Part shown: piece after piece, positions 1 to 9,436 of the stretch
How the letters are laid out: every line of letters begins with the position of its first letter
Numbering within the stretch: position 1 is the first letter of the stretch
Translations under genes and position numbers: made by a program
Assembly (NCBI GenBank): GCA_900542275.1
Contig: UQMW01000004.1
Location: forward strand, 1-64,000
DNA: 64,000 nucleotides
Source: an uncultured Collinsella sp.
Lineage (GTDB): Bacteria; Actinomycetota; Coriobacteriia; Coriobacteriales; Coriobacteriaceae
Reading direction: 5' to 3'
The notes under the pieces: generated by a model
Databases searched by the model: none
What the model saw: the letters and a program-made list of their open reading frames with translations, nothing else
Told to the model about the DNA's origin: nothing

Positions 1-25
1 CGAAGGCTACGACTACGTGATCTAG
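1..25 (+). CDS. 3' end of an unidentified gene (partial)
   Basis: The first bases read in one frame as EGYDYVI followed by TAG at 23-25, and a strong hairpin follows at 81-116. This fits the tail of a plus-strand gene that starts before the window. Seven codons are too few to identify it, and the reading could be chance. Confidence 0.35.
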
Positions 26-80
26 CCCACCTGCCATTTGGGGACGGGGTAGAAACGGTAGAAATAGCGCTTGACAAATG

Positions 81-121
81 AGCGGGGGCGGACGTGTCGA
101 AACGTCCGCCCCCGCTTTGTT
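81..121. terminator. Bidirectional intrinsic terminator
   Basis: Perfect 15-bp inverted repeat (81-95 with 102-116) with a 6-nt loop, followed by CTTTGTT. It lies between the plus-strand gene end and the convergent M20 gene, so it can serve both. Confidence 0.85.
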
Positions 122-161
122 ATCGCGATGTGGCTATGACTGCGAGACGGTCGCGAATCGG

Positions 162-1625
162 CTACTCGTCGTGCTTCTCCTCGCGGCGCGCGGCGGCGCG
201 TGCATCGTGGATGCCCTTGATCGCGGCGTGGCGAGCCGTGCGGGCGTCGTGCATGGCGTCGCGTGCTTCGGCGGCTGTGGCCTTAGCAGAACGCAACTTG
301 GCGGCGAGGTCGGGGTTGGTCTCGGCGACCGCGGCGATAGCGGGTCCGTCGAGCTCCTCTTGCGTGGGCTCGGCCAAAAAGTCGATGGCATACTGGGCGG
401 CCACCATGGAGCCTTTTGCCAGCACAGTCTCGTCGATCTTGTAAAAGCAGGAATGCTGAGCGTACGTGGCGCCAATCTTGGGGTTGCGCGCACCTACAAA
501 GGCGAGCACGCCCGGCACGCGGCGCAGGTACTCCGAAAAGTCCTCGCCCGAAAGCGTGCCGCGGTAATGTCCCTCGCCGGCGGGGCCCAGGCATTTGAGT
601 ACGGCCTGGCGGCAGCGCTCGCTCGATGCGGCTTCGTTTTCGACTTTGTAGTTGGCGATGGTGTAGTCGGTGAGCTTGGCTTCGGCGCCCAGGGCTGCCG
701 CGGTATGCTCCACGATGCGGCGCATGAGCTCCGGCATTTCCTCGTGGGTCGAGTCGCCGTAGGTGCGCACCGTGCCGGCGAGGTAAGCCGTGCCGGCGAT
801 AACATTGCGCGCGGTGCCGCCATGCAGCTCACCGACGGTGATAACGGCCGGCTCGTAGGGGCTAATCTCGCGCGAGACGATAGTCTGCAGTGCGTTGACG
901 ATCTCAGCGGCAACCATAACGGCGTCGTGGCCGCGCTGGGGCATAGCGCCGTGGCACGAGGTGCCGCGGACGTCGATGCGGAACCAGTCGGTATTGGCCA
1001 TGCGCGGACCGGGCTCGCAGCTTACGGTGCCGGCGTCAACCTCGCTCCAGATATGCGCGGCGTAGGCACCATCGACGCCGTCGAGCACGCCCGTGCCGAT
1101 CATGAGCTTGGCGCCCTGGCCGTTTTCCTCGCTGGGCTGGAAGACGATGCGGACTTCGCCGTGGATGTCGTCGGTCATATGGCGCAGGATTTGCAGCGTG
1201 CCGAGCATCATGGCGATATGGCAGTCGTGGCCGCAGGCGTGCATGCAGCCCTCGTTGACGCTGGCGAACTCTTCGCCGGTCTGCTCGGTGACGGGCAGGG
1301 CGTCGATGTCGGCGCGCAGCAGGATGCGGCGGCGTGGTGTGCCGTCCTCGCGATAGGCGTCGGGCGCGGTGCCGCGAAGGGTCGCCACAAGGCCCGTCTT
1401 AAGGGGACGCTCGTAGGGGATATTCATGGCGTCCAGCTGGTTGGCGATGTCAGATGTCGTGCGTTCCTCGGCGAGGCTCAGCTCCGGGTGCTTATGGAAG
1501 TGGCGGCGCTGCTTAATGATGTAGGGTTCAAACTCGGCAGCGATATCTTGGATGGCTGCGGTGACGTCGTCTGCCGCGCGAACCTCGGTTGCCGCCATAA
1601 TCTGCTGTGCCTTGGTCTTCGTCAT
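162..1625 (-). CDS. M20 family amidohydrolase (hippurate/N-acyl-amino-acid hydrolase type)
   Basis: Predicted 487-aa zinc-dependent amidohydrolase of the M20D type, which releases amino acids or aromatic acids from N-acyl conjugates in the cytoplasm. Visible motifs are HKHPELSLAE near the N terminus, the metal-binding HACGHDCHIAMMLG and the acidic FQPSEENGQGA, followed by a dimerisation-type segment and the late AQHSCFYKIDE metal ligand region. The start at 1625 (MTKTKAQQ) is chosen because AAGGAG lies just upstream; an in-frame ATG 20 codons earlier lacks a ribosome site. The last 50 or so residues are an Ala/Arg-rich, probably helical tail beyond the usual family end. The exact substrate cannot be read from the sequence. 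Confidence 0.88.
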   Translation of the reverse strand: MTKTKAQQIMAATEVRAADDVTAAIQDIAAEFEPYIIKQRRHFHKHPELSLAEERTTSDIANQLDAMNIPYERPLKTGLVATLRGTAPDAYREDGTPRRRILLRADIDALPVTEQTGEEFASVNEGCMHACGHDCHIAMMLGTLQILRHMTDDIHGEVRIVFQPSEENGQGAKLMIGTGVLDGVDGAYAAHIWSEVDAGTVSCEPGPRMANTDWFRIDVRGTSCHGAMPQRGHDAVMVAAEIVNALQTIVSREISPYEPAVITVGELHGGTARNVIAGTAYLAGTVRTYGDSTHEEMPELMRRIVEHTAAALGAEAKLTDYTIANYKVENEAASSERCRQAVLKCLGPAGEGHYRGTLSGEDFSEYLRRVPGVLAFVGARNPKIGATYAQHSCFYKIDETVLAKGSMVAAQYAIDFLAEPTQEELDGPAIAAVAETNPDLAAKLRSAKATAAEARDAMHDARTARHAAIKGIHDARAAARREEKHDE

Positions 1626-1780
1626 AGTCGATTTGCTCCTTGCTGGTTTATCGCAAAATCGTACAAGCTCATTCCAGTATGCCACCTGCCGCTAGGGCTG
1701 GTAAAGTTGCCGTTTGCCGCTTGGGGTTTTGTTACAAGGGCGGGGGAGTACACTCGGGGGTGTTGAATTTCCTGCCAGAG

Positions 1781-3430
1781 ATGGGGATGCCCATGCAACA
1801 TATCGATCGGATTATCCGCTCCAAGAACGTCTTTACCGCGCAAGACGGCATCGATACCGCCCGCGAGCTGGCGATTGCCATCGCAGGCGACCGTATCGTC
1901 GCAGTCGGTGCGCCCGATGACGTGATTGCCGCCGCGCCTGCCGCCACGCCGGTTATCGACTACGGCGAGCAGTTTGTCTGCCCAGGTTTCCATGACGCTC
2001 ATCTGCACTTCTTCCATACCTCGGTCGGCTCCTCGCCGTACATGCTCATGGATATGGGCACGTCCGAGGCGGCGCTGGTGCAACACGCGCTCGAGTTTTC
2101 CCAGGACCTGCCCGACGACGCTTGGGTTGTGACTCAGGGCTGGCGCGACTACCGTTGGGACCCGCCCGAGCATCCTACCAAGGCGTCGCTCGATGCGGCA
2201 TTCCCCGATCGCCCCTGCGTTATGTATTCGGGCGACGGCCATACGCTGTGGCTCAACAGCCGCGCACTCGAGGCGCTCGGCGTCACGCGCGACAGCGAGC
2301 CGCCAGCGGGCGGTGGCTACGACAAGGACGCAAGCGGCGAGCTCACGGGCATTGCTCACGAGGCGGCTGCCATGCAGCTGCTACCGCGCTGCCTTGAGTG
2401 GCTGGGGGAGGATCGCATTGCAAGCGCTTACGCCGATCAAATGAGGCGTATGGCCGAGCAGGGCATCACCTCGATATGCGATATGTCGCTCATGCCCATG
2501 CCGGGCTGCGATTTTATCCGCGACGATGTCTACGGCAAGCTACAGGCAGCCGGCAAGCTGGGCATCCGAGCCCATCTGTTCCCCACGTTGCTGGATGACC
2601 AATCGCGCTTAGAAGAACTGCAGACCCGCTACGCGAACAACGCGCTGCTCTCGGCGCCTGGTTTTAAGCAGTTCTTCGACGGCGTCTCGAGCGAGCACAC
2701 GGCATATCTCACCGAGCCCTATACCAATCCGCGCTTCCCGGGCGATCAAGGTCGCCTGACGGTTCCTGCCGAGCGCATGCGCAAGCTGGTCCTGGCGGCA
2801 GCCGAGCGCGGCCACACCGTGCGCATCCACGTTATCGGCGACGGCGCCATCCATGCCGCACTCGATATCTTTGAGGAGGCGGCAGAGCTCTACGGTTTGC
2901 CCCCGCACGGCCATAATACGCTTGAGCATTTGGAGAATCTGCTGCCCGAGGACATCGATCGTCTGCGCAAGCTCAACGTCATTGCCTCGAGCCAGCCTTG
3001 CCACATCACGCTCGACCCGGGTGGCCCGGAGCGCGACCTGGGCCTGGAACGCAGCCGCATCATGTGGCCGTTCGCAACTTATCAGCAGCGCGGTATCCGT
3101 CAAGCTTTCGGTACCGACAGCCCCATCACGGCCGTTACCAGCATGAACGTGCTCTACACGGCTATCACGCGCCAAGATCCCCGCAGCCACTGGCCCGAGG
3201 GCGGCTGGCTCCCCAGCGAGCGCATCGACGCGGCTACAGCTCTGCGCAACTACACCCTGGGCAGCGCCTACGCGGCAGGCGACGAGCGAAACCTCGGCAG
3301 CCTGGAACCCGGCAAATACGCCGACCTGGTAGTCCTGGACCAAAACCCGCTCACCATCGACCCCCAAGAGCTCCAGGCTACCAAGGTTCAGGCAACCTAT
3401 CTGGCAGGCAACTTAATCTACGAGCGCTAA
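1781..3430 (+). CDS. YtcJ-type metal-dependent amidohydrolase
   Basis: Predicted 549-aa amidohydrolase of the YtcJ / N-substituted formamide deformylase group, with a composite TIM-barrel fold. Motifs in order: CPGFHDAHLHFFH (HxH metal site), a YSGDGHTLWLNS segment, HVIGDGAIHAAL, HNTLEHLENL and AFGTDSPITAV with the catalytic Asp; it ends with the usual LEPGKYADLVVLDQNP. These enzymes hydrolyse amide or formamide bonds, but the substrate is unknown. The start is uncertain: ATG codons at 1781, 1787 and 1793 are weakly supported, and a GTG at 1760 has GGGGGAG 11 nt upstream. It is divergent from the M20 gene. Confidence 0.85.
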   Translation: MGMPMQHIDRIIRSKNVFTAQDGIDTARELAIAIAGDRIVAVGAPDDVIAAAPAATPVIDYGEQFVCPGFHDAHLHFFHTSVGSSPYMLMDMGTSEAALVQHALEFSQDLPDDAWVVTQGWRDYRWDPPEHPTKASLDAAFPDRPCVMYSGDGHTLWLNSRALEALGVTRDSEPPAGGGYDKDASGELTGIAHEAAAMQLLPRCLEWLGEDRIASAYADQMRRMAEQGITSICDMSLMPMPGCDFIRDDVYGKLQAAGKLGIRAHLFPTLLDDQSRLEELQTRYANNALLSAPGFKQFFDGVSSEHTAYLTEPYTNPRFPGDQGRLTVPAERMRKLVLAAAERGHTVRIHVIGDGAIHAALDIFEEAAELYGLPPHGHNTLEHLENLLPEDIDRLRKLNVIASSQPCHITLDPGGPERDLGLERSRIMWPFATYQQRGIRQAFGTDSPITAVTSMNVLYTAITRQDPRSHWPEGGWLPSERIDAATALRNYTLGSAYAAGDERNLGSLEPGKYADLVVLDQNPLTIDPQELQATKVQATYLAGNLIYER

Positions 3431-4033
3431 TATTCATGCCGTACCGTTAAACGCGGCTCGGGCAGCCTATTCTGGGATGGCGCTCGAGCTGCGTTTGTTT
3501 GCCTATGGGGTCCGTTAGGAGCGCCCCCGCTCTGCTTGATTTGGGCGCGGGGCGGAGGCGCCGCTGCCCCGCGCCCAATTTGGACGTCAGTAATGCTGTC
3601 TCTTGGTGTTTTGAATACTTCCCATTGCAGATTGCATAAAAAGGTTGGATTGATTTTTCTGGTCCTGATGTACCCCCGCCTGGGCCGTGCAAAAAAACGG
3701 AGTATTCAGCACCGCAAGCCCCGCCGGTGCCGCTACAGTCAGGTAACATCGCGGAGTTCGACGTTATTTTGCGGTCCGGTGTGGCGCGAAGCATGCCTTT
3801 TTGTCCTGACGGGGTTTGTCTGCCGACTCAAATCGCCGGTCGAAGGCATCCTTGGGACCAATATGGTGTGTCCGGCGCGTATGCAGCCGTCCTGGCCTGC
3901 TGAAAACTCCCAAAAATGCACGCTGCTCCCCAGGGGACCCGTGCGAGCGGCGAAAACCATGCCCAAGTCGCTGTCCGCATCGCCATTTTGCTGCACTGAC
4001 TTTTCTGAATACCGGGCCCGAGATTGGTCAACC
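3431..4033. other. 603-nt intergenic region, no gene recognised
   Basis: Lies between two convergent genes. Short open frames exist on both strands but have no recognisable family, no good ribosome site and no consistent codon bias. I see no tRNA or clear terminator. It may be a repeat or decayed sequence. Confidence 0.6.
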
Positions 4034-6097
4034 CTAGGCTCCCGGAGCTGCGTTGGGGTCGGTTTCGTTGGCGGCCGCCTGCTTATGGGTGGCAAAGACC
4101 GAGCCTTCGTGGTCGAAGAGCTTACGATATTGCATGCGGTCCAGGCGATCGCGCGCATTAGCGGTCTTGGCGGGAACGTTCTTGGCCTCGGCTGTATACC
4201 AAACGCCGTGCGCATCCTGCGCCCCCACCACATTTATCGCCGGCATGTGCGCTCGGTTTTGCAAGCGTGCGCGTTGGTAGGCGGTGAGCGGGGCACCGAT
4301 GGCATTGAGTGCGAGTGCACCGACGTTATTGATGCTTGTGTTGAGTTCCCCACTCGTTTGTGCGTTGCCGGCGACATCGTAGTTCGCCCAGACCACATAG
4401 CGTGTCTGCCAGATGCGCTCGGTATGGGTGGCATCGTCCTCATCGGTAAAGTAGAGGTCGTTGTAGCGGTCGGTGAAGAACGGCTGGTGGTCGCCGTACA
4501 TCACCACGACGACGGGGCGGTCGAGATCACGCAGCTTTTCCAGGAAGGCGGCGAAGGCGGCATCGGACGCTTCCATGAGCGAGCAGTATTCATTGGTCCA
4601 GGTGATAACTTTGTCGGACACACCTTCGACGGCAAGGTGCAGTTGCTGGTCGGTGGGCACCAAGCCCGTGTCATAGGCGGAGTGGTTTTGCATCGTCACG
4701 TCGTGGATGAAGATCGGCTGGTCGCTCTGCTTTAGTACCTCGAGGCACTTGTCGTAGGTGGCGGCGTCGGTGACCTTGCGGCAGAGCTCGGGTGCGCCGG
4801 CGAAGTCCTCGATCGAGAGGAACTCGTCGAATCCCATGTCCGCGAAGACGTTCTCGCGATTCCAGTTGGTGGCGTGGTTGGGGTGCATGGCCACGGTGCG
4901 ATAGCCGAGTCTCTTGAACTGACGGGCGAGGTTCTCGCTCGGGGCCAGGTTGTAGGTCATGAACGGGTAGACGCCAGCGCCCAGGAATGCCATGGAGTGT
5001 CCGGTTAAGAACTCGAACTCGCTGTTACAGGTGCCGGCACCGAAGGCGCTCATGTAGCTCACTCCCTGCAGAAGCGCGTTGTCGATGGCTTTGAAGCGCT
5101 CGGGCCCCTTATAGCCACAGCCTAGTTCGTTAAAGATCGAAAGGTCGGCGAAGGACTCGTTCATGATGCAGATGACTGAGGGCTTGAGCTGGTCAAACTG
5201 TTCGACGGCAGCGACACGGGAAGGGTCGGCGATGCCGTTCGTGCCCGCGTTCCAGCGCGCGGCAAGGCGCTTGATGATCGCCGAGGCCTCACCGCTCTTG
5301 TAGTGCTTGGGTTTAGGCGGCACCATTTTTTGCGCGCTCGAAATGAAGGTGGGGAGAAACCCCTGACTGTAATAGCTTTCGAGGGGCTTCCAGGTATGAA
5401 GCTTGATGCCCAAGGTGTCGTAATAGCTGATGAAGGCCTGCGCCCCCAGCACGGCTCCGGCAACAAGTGCGGTACGACGGTCGACGGAGAGGGGGAGCTT
5501 GGATTTGGTTGCGACTGGATGCTCCCTCGGCGCTGTCGATGTCCCCTCGGTTGCCGGAGACGCCTTTGGGTCCTTCGATTTCAAGGACGCAGACATCGCA
5601 TGGTCGATGGGCTCGGGGGACGTTTCCGATGCGCGGCGCGGCGGTCGCCCACATGCATCACGCGGAATGAGGACGATAAGCGCGATTCCCAAGGCCGCGG
5701 CGGCAAGCCCCATGAAGCAGAAAGTGCTGAGCTCATAGGTGTAGCTGCCGGCGACCGTCGCAGCGGTCGAGAGGGCGAACAGGTCTCCGGGTTGGATGGG
5801 CATCGATTTGAACGTGATTACGAAGTACTCGGCGATACCGATGCTGGCGAGCGCAGCGATGCCCACGATTGCGGGGGTCTTACGGCGGTGCGGCAGATAG
5901 AACAACAGGCACAAGAAGCAGAAGATGAGCAAAAGCTCCAAAAGTGCCGGTCCGGGCTGCATCTTCCACAGCTCATGGTTGGAGGGCAGCTCGAGGGCGA
6001 GCATCGAGCATATCGATGCGCCGCCGATCGTTGCCAGCGTACGGGGGTAGGGATGGTCGGTCATCCAGCTTTTCAGATCCTTCATGCTCATCTTCAT
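4034..6097 (-). CDS. LTA synthase family sulfatase-fold phosphotransferase
   Basis: Predicted 687-aa membrane enzyme of the LtaS family, which transfers glycerol-phosphate or a similar group onto cell-envelope polymers outside the cell. About five hydrophobic helices fill the first 160 residues. A Ser/Pro/Lys-rich linker follows, then one more helix (TALVAGAVLGAQAFISYY) and the extracellular sulfatase-like domain. Visible active-site parts are ICIMNESFADLS (metal ligand), GAGTCNSEFEF with the likely nucleophile Thr356, MHPNHATNWNR and GDHQPFF (535-541). AAGGA lies 8 nt before the ATG. The long linker between two membrane parts is unusual compared with LtaS. It could act on another glycerophosphate polymer or on a glycan. 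Confidence 0.85.
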   Translation of the reverse strand: MKMSMKDLKSWMTDHPYPRTLATIGGASICSMLALELPSNHELWKMQPGPALLELLLIFCFLCLLFYLPHRRKTPAIVGIAALASIGIAEYFVITFKSMPIQPGDLFALSTAATVAGSYTYELSTFCFMGLAAAALGIALIVLIPRDACGRPPRRASETSPEPIDHAMSASLKSKDPKASPATEGTSTAPREHPVATKSKLPLSVDRRTALVAGAVLGAQAFISYYDTLGIKLHTWKPLESYYSQGFLPTFISSAQKMVPPKPKHYKSGEASAIIKRLAARWNAGTNGIADPSRVAAVEQFDQLKPSVICIMNESFADLSIFNELGCGYKGPERFKAIDNALLQGVSYMSAFGAGTCNSEFEFLTGHSMAFLGAGVYPFMTYNLAPSENLARQFKRLGYRTVAMHPNHATNWNRENVFADMGFDEFLSIEDFAGAPELCRKVTDAATYDKCLEVLKQSDQPIFIHDVTMQNHSAYDTGLVPTDQQLHLAVEGVSDKVITWTNEYCSLMEASDAAFAAFLEKLRDLDRPVVVVMYGDHQPFFTDRYNDLYFTDEDDATHTERIWQTRYVVWANYDVAGNAQTSGELNTSINNVGALALNAIGAPLTAYQRARLQNRAHMPAINVVGAQDAHGVWYTAEAKNVPAKTANARDRLDRMQYRKLFDHEGSVFATHKQAAANETDPNAAPGA

Positions 6098-6115
6098 CGT
6101 CTCTGTTCCTTACTC

Positions 6116-6351
6116 CTAGTTCAGCGTCTTCACGAGCTTCTCCAGGTTGTCGTTCATGATGGGCGGGTAATCCTCGCCGGCTTTAAGCTGTTTGTCAGTG
6201 AGTCCCTCGACGGGGTCGAGCTGGACGCATTGTCGTCAGAATCGGCGAGAGCAAAGACCGCACTTACAAGGGACATATATGCCGCCGCCATGGGGCCACG
6301 GTGACGAATAGGACGCCGCTTGGGATGGCGACGGTAGATTCGGTTGTTCAT
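6116..6351 (-). pseudogene. Frameshifted small membrane protein upstream of the LtaS-like gene
   Basis: An N-terminal frame (MNNRIYRRHPKRRP..., with hydrophobic VSAVFALA) runs into noncoding-like sequence near 6250. Another frame then reads VQLDPVEGLTDKQLKAGED and continues to VKTLN and a stop at 6116-6118, just upstream of the LtaS-like start. The second part has the composition of a real coding tail but no start codon of its own. At least one, probably two, indels are needed to join them. I infer a decayed single-helix accessory protein; the family is unknown. It could also be an assembly error or a chance frame. Confidence 0.4.
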
Positions 6352-6449
6352 AGATTGCTTCTGAATTGAAAACGGTTGCGCCGGGGTGCCGACGGCCGAA
6401 GGCGATGCCGCTGTGGCACGCGGTAGCTATTTGATTCAATTGGGAGCCG

Positions 6450-6818
6450 CTAATCGTCCAGACGGACCCTGAGGGATAATAGGGTGACCGGGGCATATGA
6501 AGATCGCTCGGTGCCGATGACGGCGAGGGCGGAGATCAGCAAGAGGATGATGAACGATGTCGCGCCCACGGGGACGGTGTCACCGCCACGGGCGATCGAC
6601 AGATTGCCGGCGAGCTCGGCGCAGATGGTGCAGCCCGCGCCGGTGCAGTCATGATGCAACTCATGGGCGGCTGCGATGGGGGAGAGGATGGTTACCGCGA
6701 GAAGGGCGAAGACGAGAGCCAGGGCGAGCAGGCGAGTGCGAACGGGCGGCATGGAGTCGCGTGCATCGCGATTCGGTGCTATATCTCGCCATGCCGAGGT
6801 GCTCAGCTCATCAGTCAT
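6450..6818 (-). CDS. Small membrane protein with His/Cys motif
   Basis: Predicted 122-aa protein with an N-terminal hydrophobic segment (LLALALVFALLAVTILSPIAAA), then HELHHDCTGAGCTICAEL, then a second hydrophobic helix (FIILLLISALAVIG). The His/Cys cluster between two helices looks like an extracytoplasmic metal or thiol site. Proteins with an HHDCTGxxCxxC motif occur beside metal-uptake genes in Gram-positive bacteria, but no such genes are adjacent here. The start at 6818 is supported by a GAGGAAGGGAGGG purine tract directly upstream. Function unknown. Confidence 0.65.
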   Translation of the reverse strand: MTDELSTSAWRDIAPNRDARDSMPPVRTRLLALALVFALLAVTILSPIAAAHELHHDCTGAGCTICAELAGNLSIARGGDTVPVGATSFIILLLISALAVIGTERSSYAPVTLLSLRVRLDD

Positions 6819-7000
6819 CTGCCCTCCCTTCCTCTCATTTGGGCATATTTCATCTGGAGGATTGTAGTCTTGAGAAGCTGATTCACAAAGTTGCCGCGCT
6901 AAAACTTCATGCTTTCCGGTCCGCCTTGGGGCCGCGCACAAGTTATCCCCCGGCATTCAGAAAATCTAAGTGCCAAAAAATAAGATTTTTTGACTCCGTG

Positions 7001-7029
7001 TTGTATAACCCGCCATTCGTGGGTACCAT
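7001..7029 (+). promoter_or_regulatory. Possible groES promoter
   Basis: TTGTAT (7001-7006) and TACCAT (7024-7029) are 17 bp apart, upstream of the groES ribosome site. The match is weak. No CIRCE (TTAGCACTC-N9-GAGTGCTAA) or clear HAIR palindrome is visible between 6820 and 7101. Confidence 0.3.
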
Positions 7030-7101
7030 TCAACGCGTACGCAAACAAAAAGGGTTAACCCGCGCGGCATGACCGCGCGGCCCACAAAGGAGGAAACAAG
7101 C

Positions 7102-7395
7102 ATGTCGTCTTTGAAGCCGCTTGCAGATCGCGTCCTGGTCAAGCCCGACGAGGCTGAGCAGAAGACCGCTTCTGGTCTGTATATCGCCAGCAACGCTCAG
7201 GAGAAGCCGCAGCGCGGCACCATCGTTGCCGTTGGCGCCGGTAAGGTCAACGACAAGGGTGAGCGCATCCCTATGGACGTTCAGGTCGGCGACGTTGTCA
7301 TCTACGGTAAGTTCGGCGGCAACGAGGTCAAGGTCGACGGCGAGAAGTATCTGCTGATGCGCGCCGACGACATCTACGCCGTCGTCGAGGCCTAG
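7102..7395 (+). CDS. groES: Co-chaperonin GroES
   Basis: 97-aa heptameric lid of the cytoplasmic GroEL chamber. It begins SLKPLADRVLVKPDEAEQKT, has the mobile-loop region TASGLYIASNAQEKPQRG and ends with the GEKYLLMRADDIYAVVE strand. The length is normal for the family. AAAGGAGG lies directly upstream of the ATG. groEL follows after 96 nt, so the two form a bicistronic operon. Confidence 0.97.
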   Translation: MSSLKPLADRVLVKPDEAEQKTASGLYIASNAQEKPQRGTIVAVGAGKVNDKGERIPMDVQVGDVVIYGKFGGNEVKVDGEKYLLMRADDIYAVVEA

Positions 7396-7491
7396 TCTCG
7401 TCAGAATCTCTGATTCGTCTTTGAACGCGTCCGCCGCATAGGACTCGGAAGCGGCGACGCGAGTCACATTTCTTTTGGAGGATTACCTACC

Positions 7492-9129
7492 ATGGCAAAG
7501 AACATTACGTTCAACACCGATGCCCGCGCCAAGCTCGCCAAGGGCGTCAACACTCTGGCCGACGCCGTTACCGTCACCATGGGCCCCAAGGGCCGTTACG
7601 TCGCTCTGCAGCGCACGTTCGGTGCCCCGACCATCACCAACGACGGCGTTTCCGTCGCTAAGGAGATCGAGCTCGAGGACAACATCGAGAACATGGGCGC
7701 TCAGCTGGTGAAGGAGGTCGCCACCAAGACCAACGACACCGTGGGTGACGGCACCACCACCGCAACCCTGCTCGCTCAGGCTATCGTCAACGACGGTCTG
7801 CGCAACGTCGCCGCTGGCGCCAACCCGCTGGCCATCCGTCGCGGCATCGACAAGGCCGTCAACGCCGCCGTCGCCGAGATGAAGAAGCAGGCCAAGCCGG
7901 TCGAGACCAAGGAGCAGATCGCTTCCGTCGGCACCATCTCCGCTGGTGACCCCGAGGTCGGCGAGAAGATCGCCGAGGCCATGGAGGTCGTGGGCAAGGA
8001 CGGCGTCATCACCGTCGAGGATTCCCAGACGTTCGACATCACCATCGACACCGTCGAGGGCATGCAGTTCGACAAGGGCTATGTCTCCGCTTATTTCGTC
8101 ACGGACAACGACCGCATGGAGGCCGTGATGAAGGATCCGTACATCCTCATCACCGACCAGAAGATCTCCAGCGTTCAGGACATCATGCCTGTTCTCGAGG
8201 CTGTCCAGCGCGCCGGCCGTGGCCTGCTCATCATCGCTGAGGACATCGATGGCGAGGCTCTGCCGACCCTGGTCCTCAACAAGATTCGTGGCGCTCTCAA
8301 CGTCTGCGCCGTCAAGGCCCCGGGCTACGGCGATCGCCGCAAGCGCATCCTGGAGGACATCGCCGTCCTCACCGGTGGCCAGGCCGCTCTGGACGAGCTG
8401 GGCGTGAAGGTCGCTGACATCACCGCCGATATGCTCGGTACCGCTAAGTCCGTCACTATCTCCAAGGACAACACCGTCGTCATCGGCGGCGCTGGCTCCA
8501 AGGAGGCCATCGACGCCCGCATCGCTCAGATCAAGGGCGAGATGGAGAACACCACCTCTGACTTCGACCGTGAGAAGCTCCAGGAGCGCCTGGCCAAGCT
8601 CTCCGGTGGCGTTGCCGTCATCAAGGTCGGCGCTGCTACCGAGTCCGAGCTCAAGGAGATCAAGCACCGCGTCGAGGATGCCCTGCAGGCTACCCGCGCT
8701 GCTGTCGAGGAGGGCATTGTCGCCGGTGGCGGCGTCGCCTTCATGGACGCTGCTCCTGCGCTCGATGCTGTCGAGATCGACGACCCCGAGGAGAAGATCG
8801 GCGTCGATATCGTCAAGAAGGCTCTGACCGCTCCGGTCGCTACTATCGCCAAGAACGCTGGCTTTGAGGGCGCTGTCGTGGTCGACAAGGTTGCCGAGCT
8901 GCCCGCCGGCCAGGGTCTCAACTCTGCCAACGGCGAGTGGGGCGATATGATCGAGATGGGCGTCCTCGACCCCGTCAAGGTCAGCCGCGTCACCCTGCAG
9001 AACGCTGCTTCTGTCGCCAGCCTGATCCTCATCACCGAGGCTACCGTCTCCGATGTGCCCAAAAACACTCAGCTTGAGGACGCTATCGCTGCTGCTACCG
9101 CTGGTCAGCAGGGCGGCGGTATGTACTAA
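7492..9129 (+). CDS. groEL: Chaperonin GroEL
   Basis: 545-aa ATP-dependent chaperonin that folds proteins together with GroES. Visible are the nucleotide site VTMGPKGRYV, TTNDTVGDGTTTATLLAQ with the catalytic Asp region, the apical segment, AATESELKEIKHRVEDALQ and the GGG-M-type tail GQQGGGMY. Length and order are standard. A TGGAGG ribosome site precedes the ATG. Codon use is strongly biased to C/G endings, as expected for a highly expressed gene. Confidence 0.98.
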   Translation: MAKNITFNTDARAKLAKGVNTLADAVTVTMGPKGRYVALQRTFGAPTITNDGVSVAKEIELEDNIENMGAQLVKEVATKTNDTVGDGTTTATLLAQAIVNDGLRNVAAGANPLAIRRGIDKAVNAAVAEMKKQAKPVETKEQIASVGTISAGDPEVGEKIAEAMEVVGKDGVITVEDSQTFDITIDTVEGMQFDKGYVSAYFVTDNDRMEAVMKDPYILITDQKISSVQDIMPVLEAVQRAGRGLLIIAEDIDGEALPTLVLNKIRGALNVCAVKAPGYGDRRKRILEDIAVLTGGQAALDELGVKVADITADMLGTAKSVTISKDNTVVIGGAGSKEAIDARIAQIKGEMENTTSDFDREKLQERLAKLSGGVAVIKVGAATESELKEIKHRVEDALQATRAAVEEGIVAGGGVAFMDAAPALDAVEIDDPEEKIGVDIVKKALTAPVATIAKNAGFEGAVVVDKVAELPAGQGLNSANGEWGDMIEMGVLDPVKVSRVTLQNAASVASLILITEATVSDVPKNTQLEDAIAAATAGQQGGGMY

Positions 9130-9155
9130 GGCCGACAAGGTCTAGAACTCCCACC

Positions 9156-9207
9156 GGGAATCCGGGGGCGTGACGGGGGCTTCTCTCCGGAACGTCCTCG
9201 GATTCCC
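9156..9207 (+). terminator. Candidate terminator after groEL
   Basis: Perfect 9-bp repeat GGGAATCCG (9156-9164) / CGGATTCCC (9199-9207) just after the groEL stop, flanked by a second weaker pair. There is no T-run, so factor-independent termination is uncertain. Confidence 0.4.
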
Positions 9208-9397
9208 TGCGTTTACGGCCTTGAGGTCGGCGGGCGGAGAAGGACGTGGTCGATAGGGATACGTGTCCCCTTCGCTGTTTCGCGCTTTGCGCGAAAGGCG
9301 CAGCACTTTGGGATGGGCGGGTACGTTATTGTCGCGCTGCTCTGTCCCGGCCGCATTTCTAGAGCGTTTCTCCCGCCATAAATTACCCTCGGCATAC

Positions 9398-9425
9398 TTG
9401 CGCGAACGATTGCTCGTGCTACACT
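9398..9425 (+). promoter_or_regulatory. Possible promoter of the riboflavin transporter operon
   Basis: TTGCGC (9398-9403) and TACACT (9420-9425), 16-bp spacing, ending just before the FMN riboswitch. Position is right; match is moderate. Confidence 0.4.
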
Positions 9426-9436
9426 TGCAATTGCTG

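Noticed and set aside
78..1766. 562-codon open frame opposite the M20 amidohydrolase
   Set aside because: Antisense shadow of a GC-rich gene; no family similarity and no ribosome site.
6820..7101. CIRCE or HAIR heat-shock operator before groES
   Set aside because: No TTAGCACTC/GAGTGCTAA or CTTGAGT/ACTCAAG pair found by eye.
7483..9138. 551-codon frame antisense to groEL
   Set aside because: Covers groEL exactly on the other strand; caused by the codon bias of groEL.
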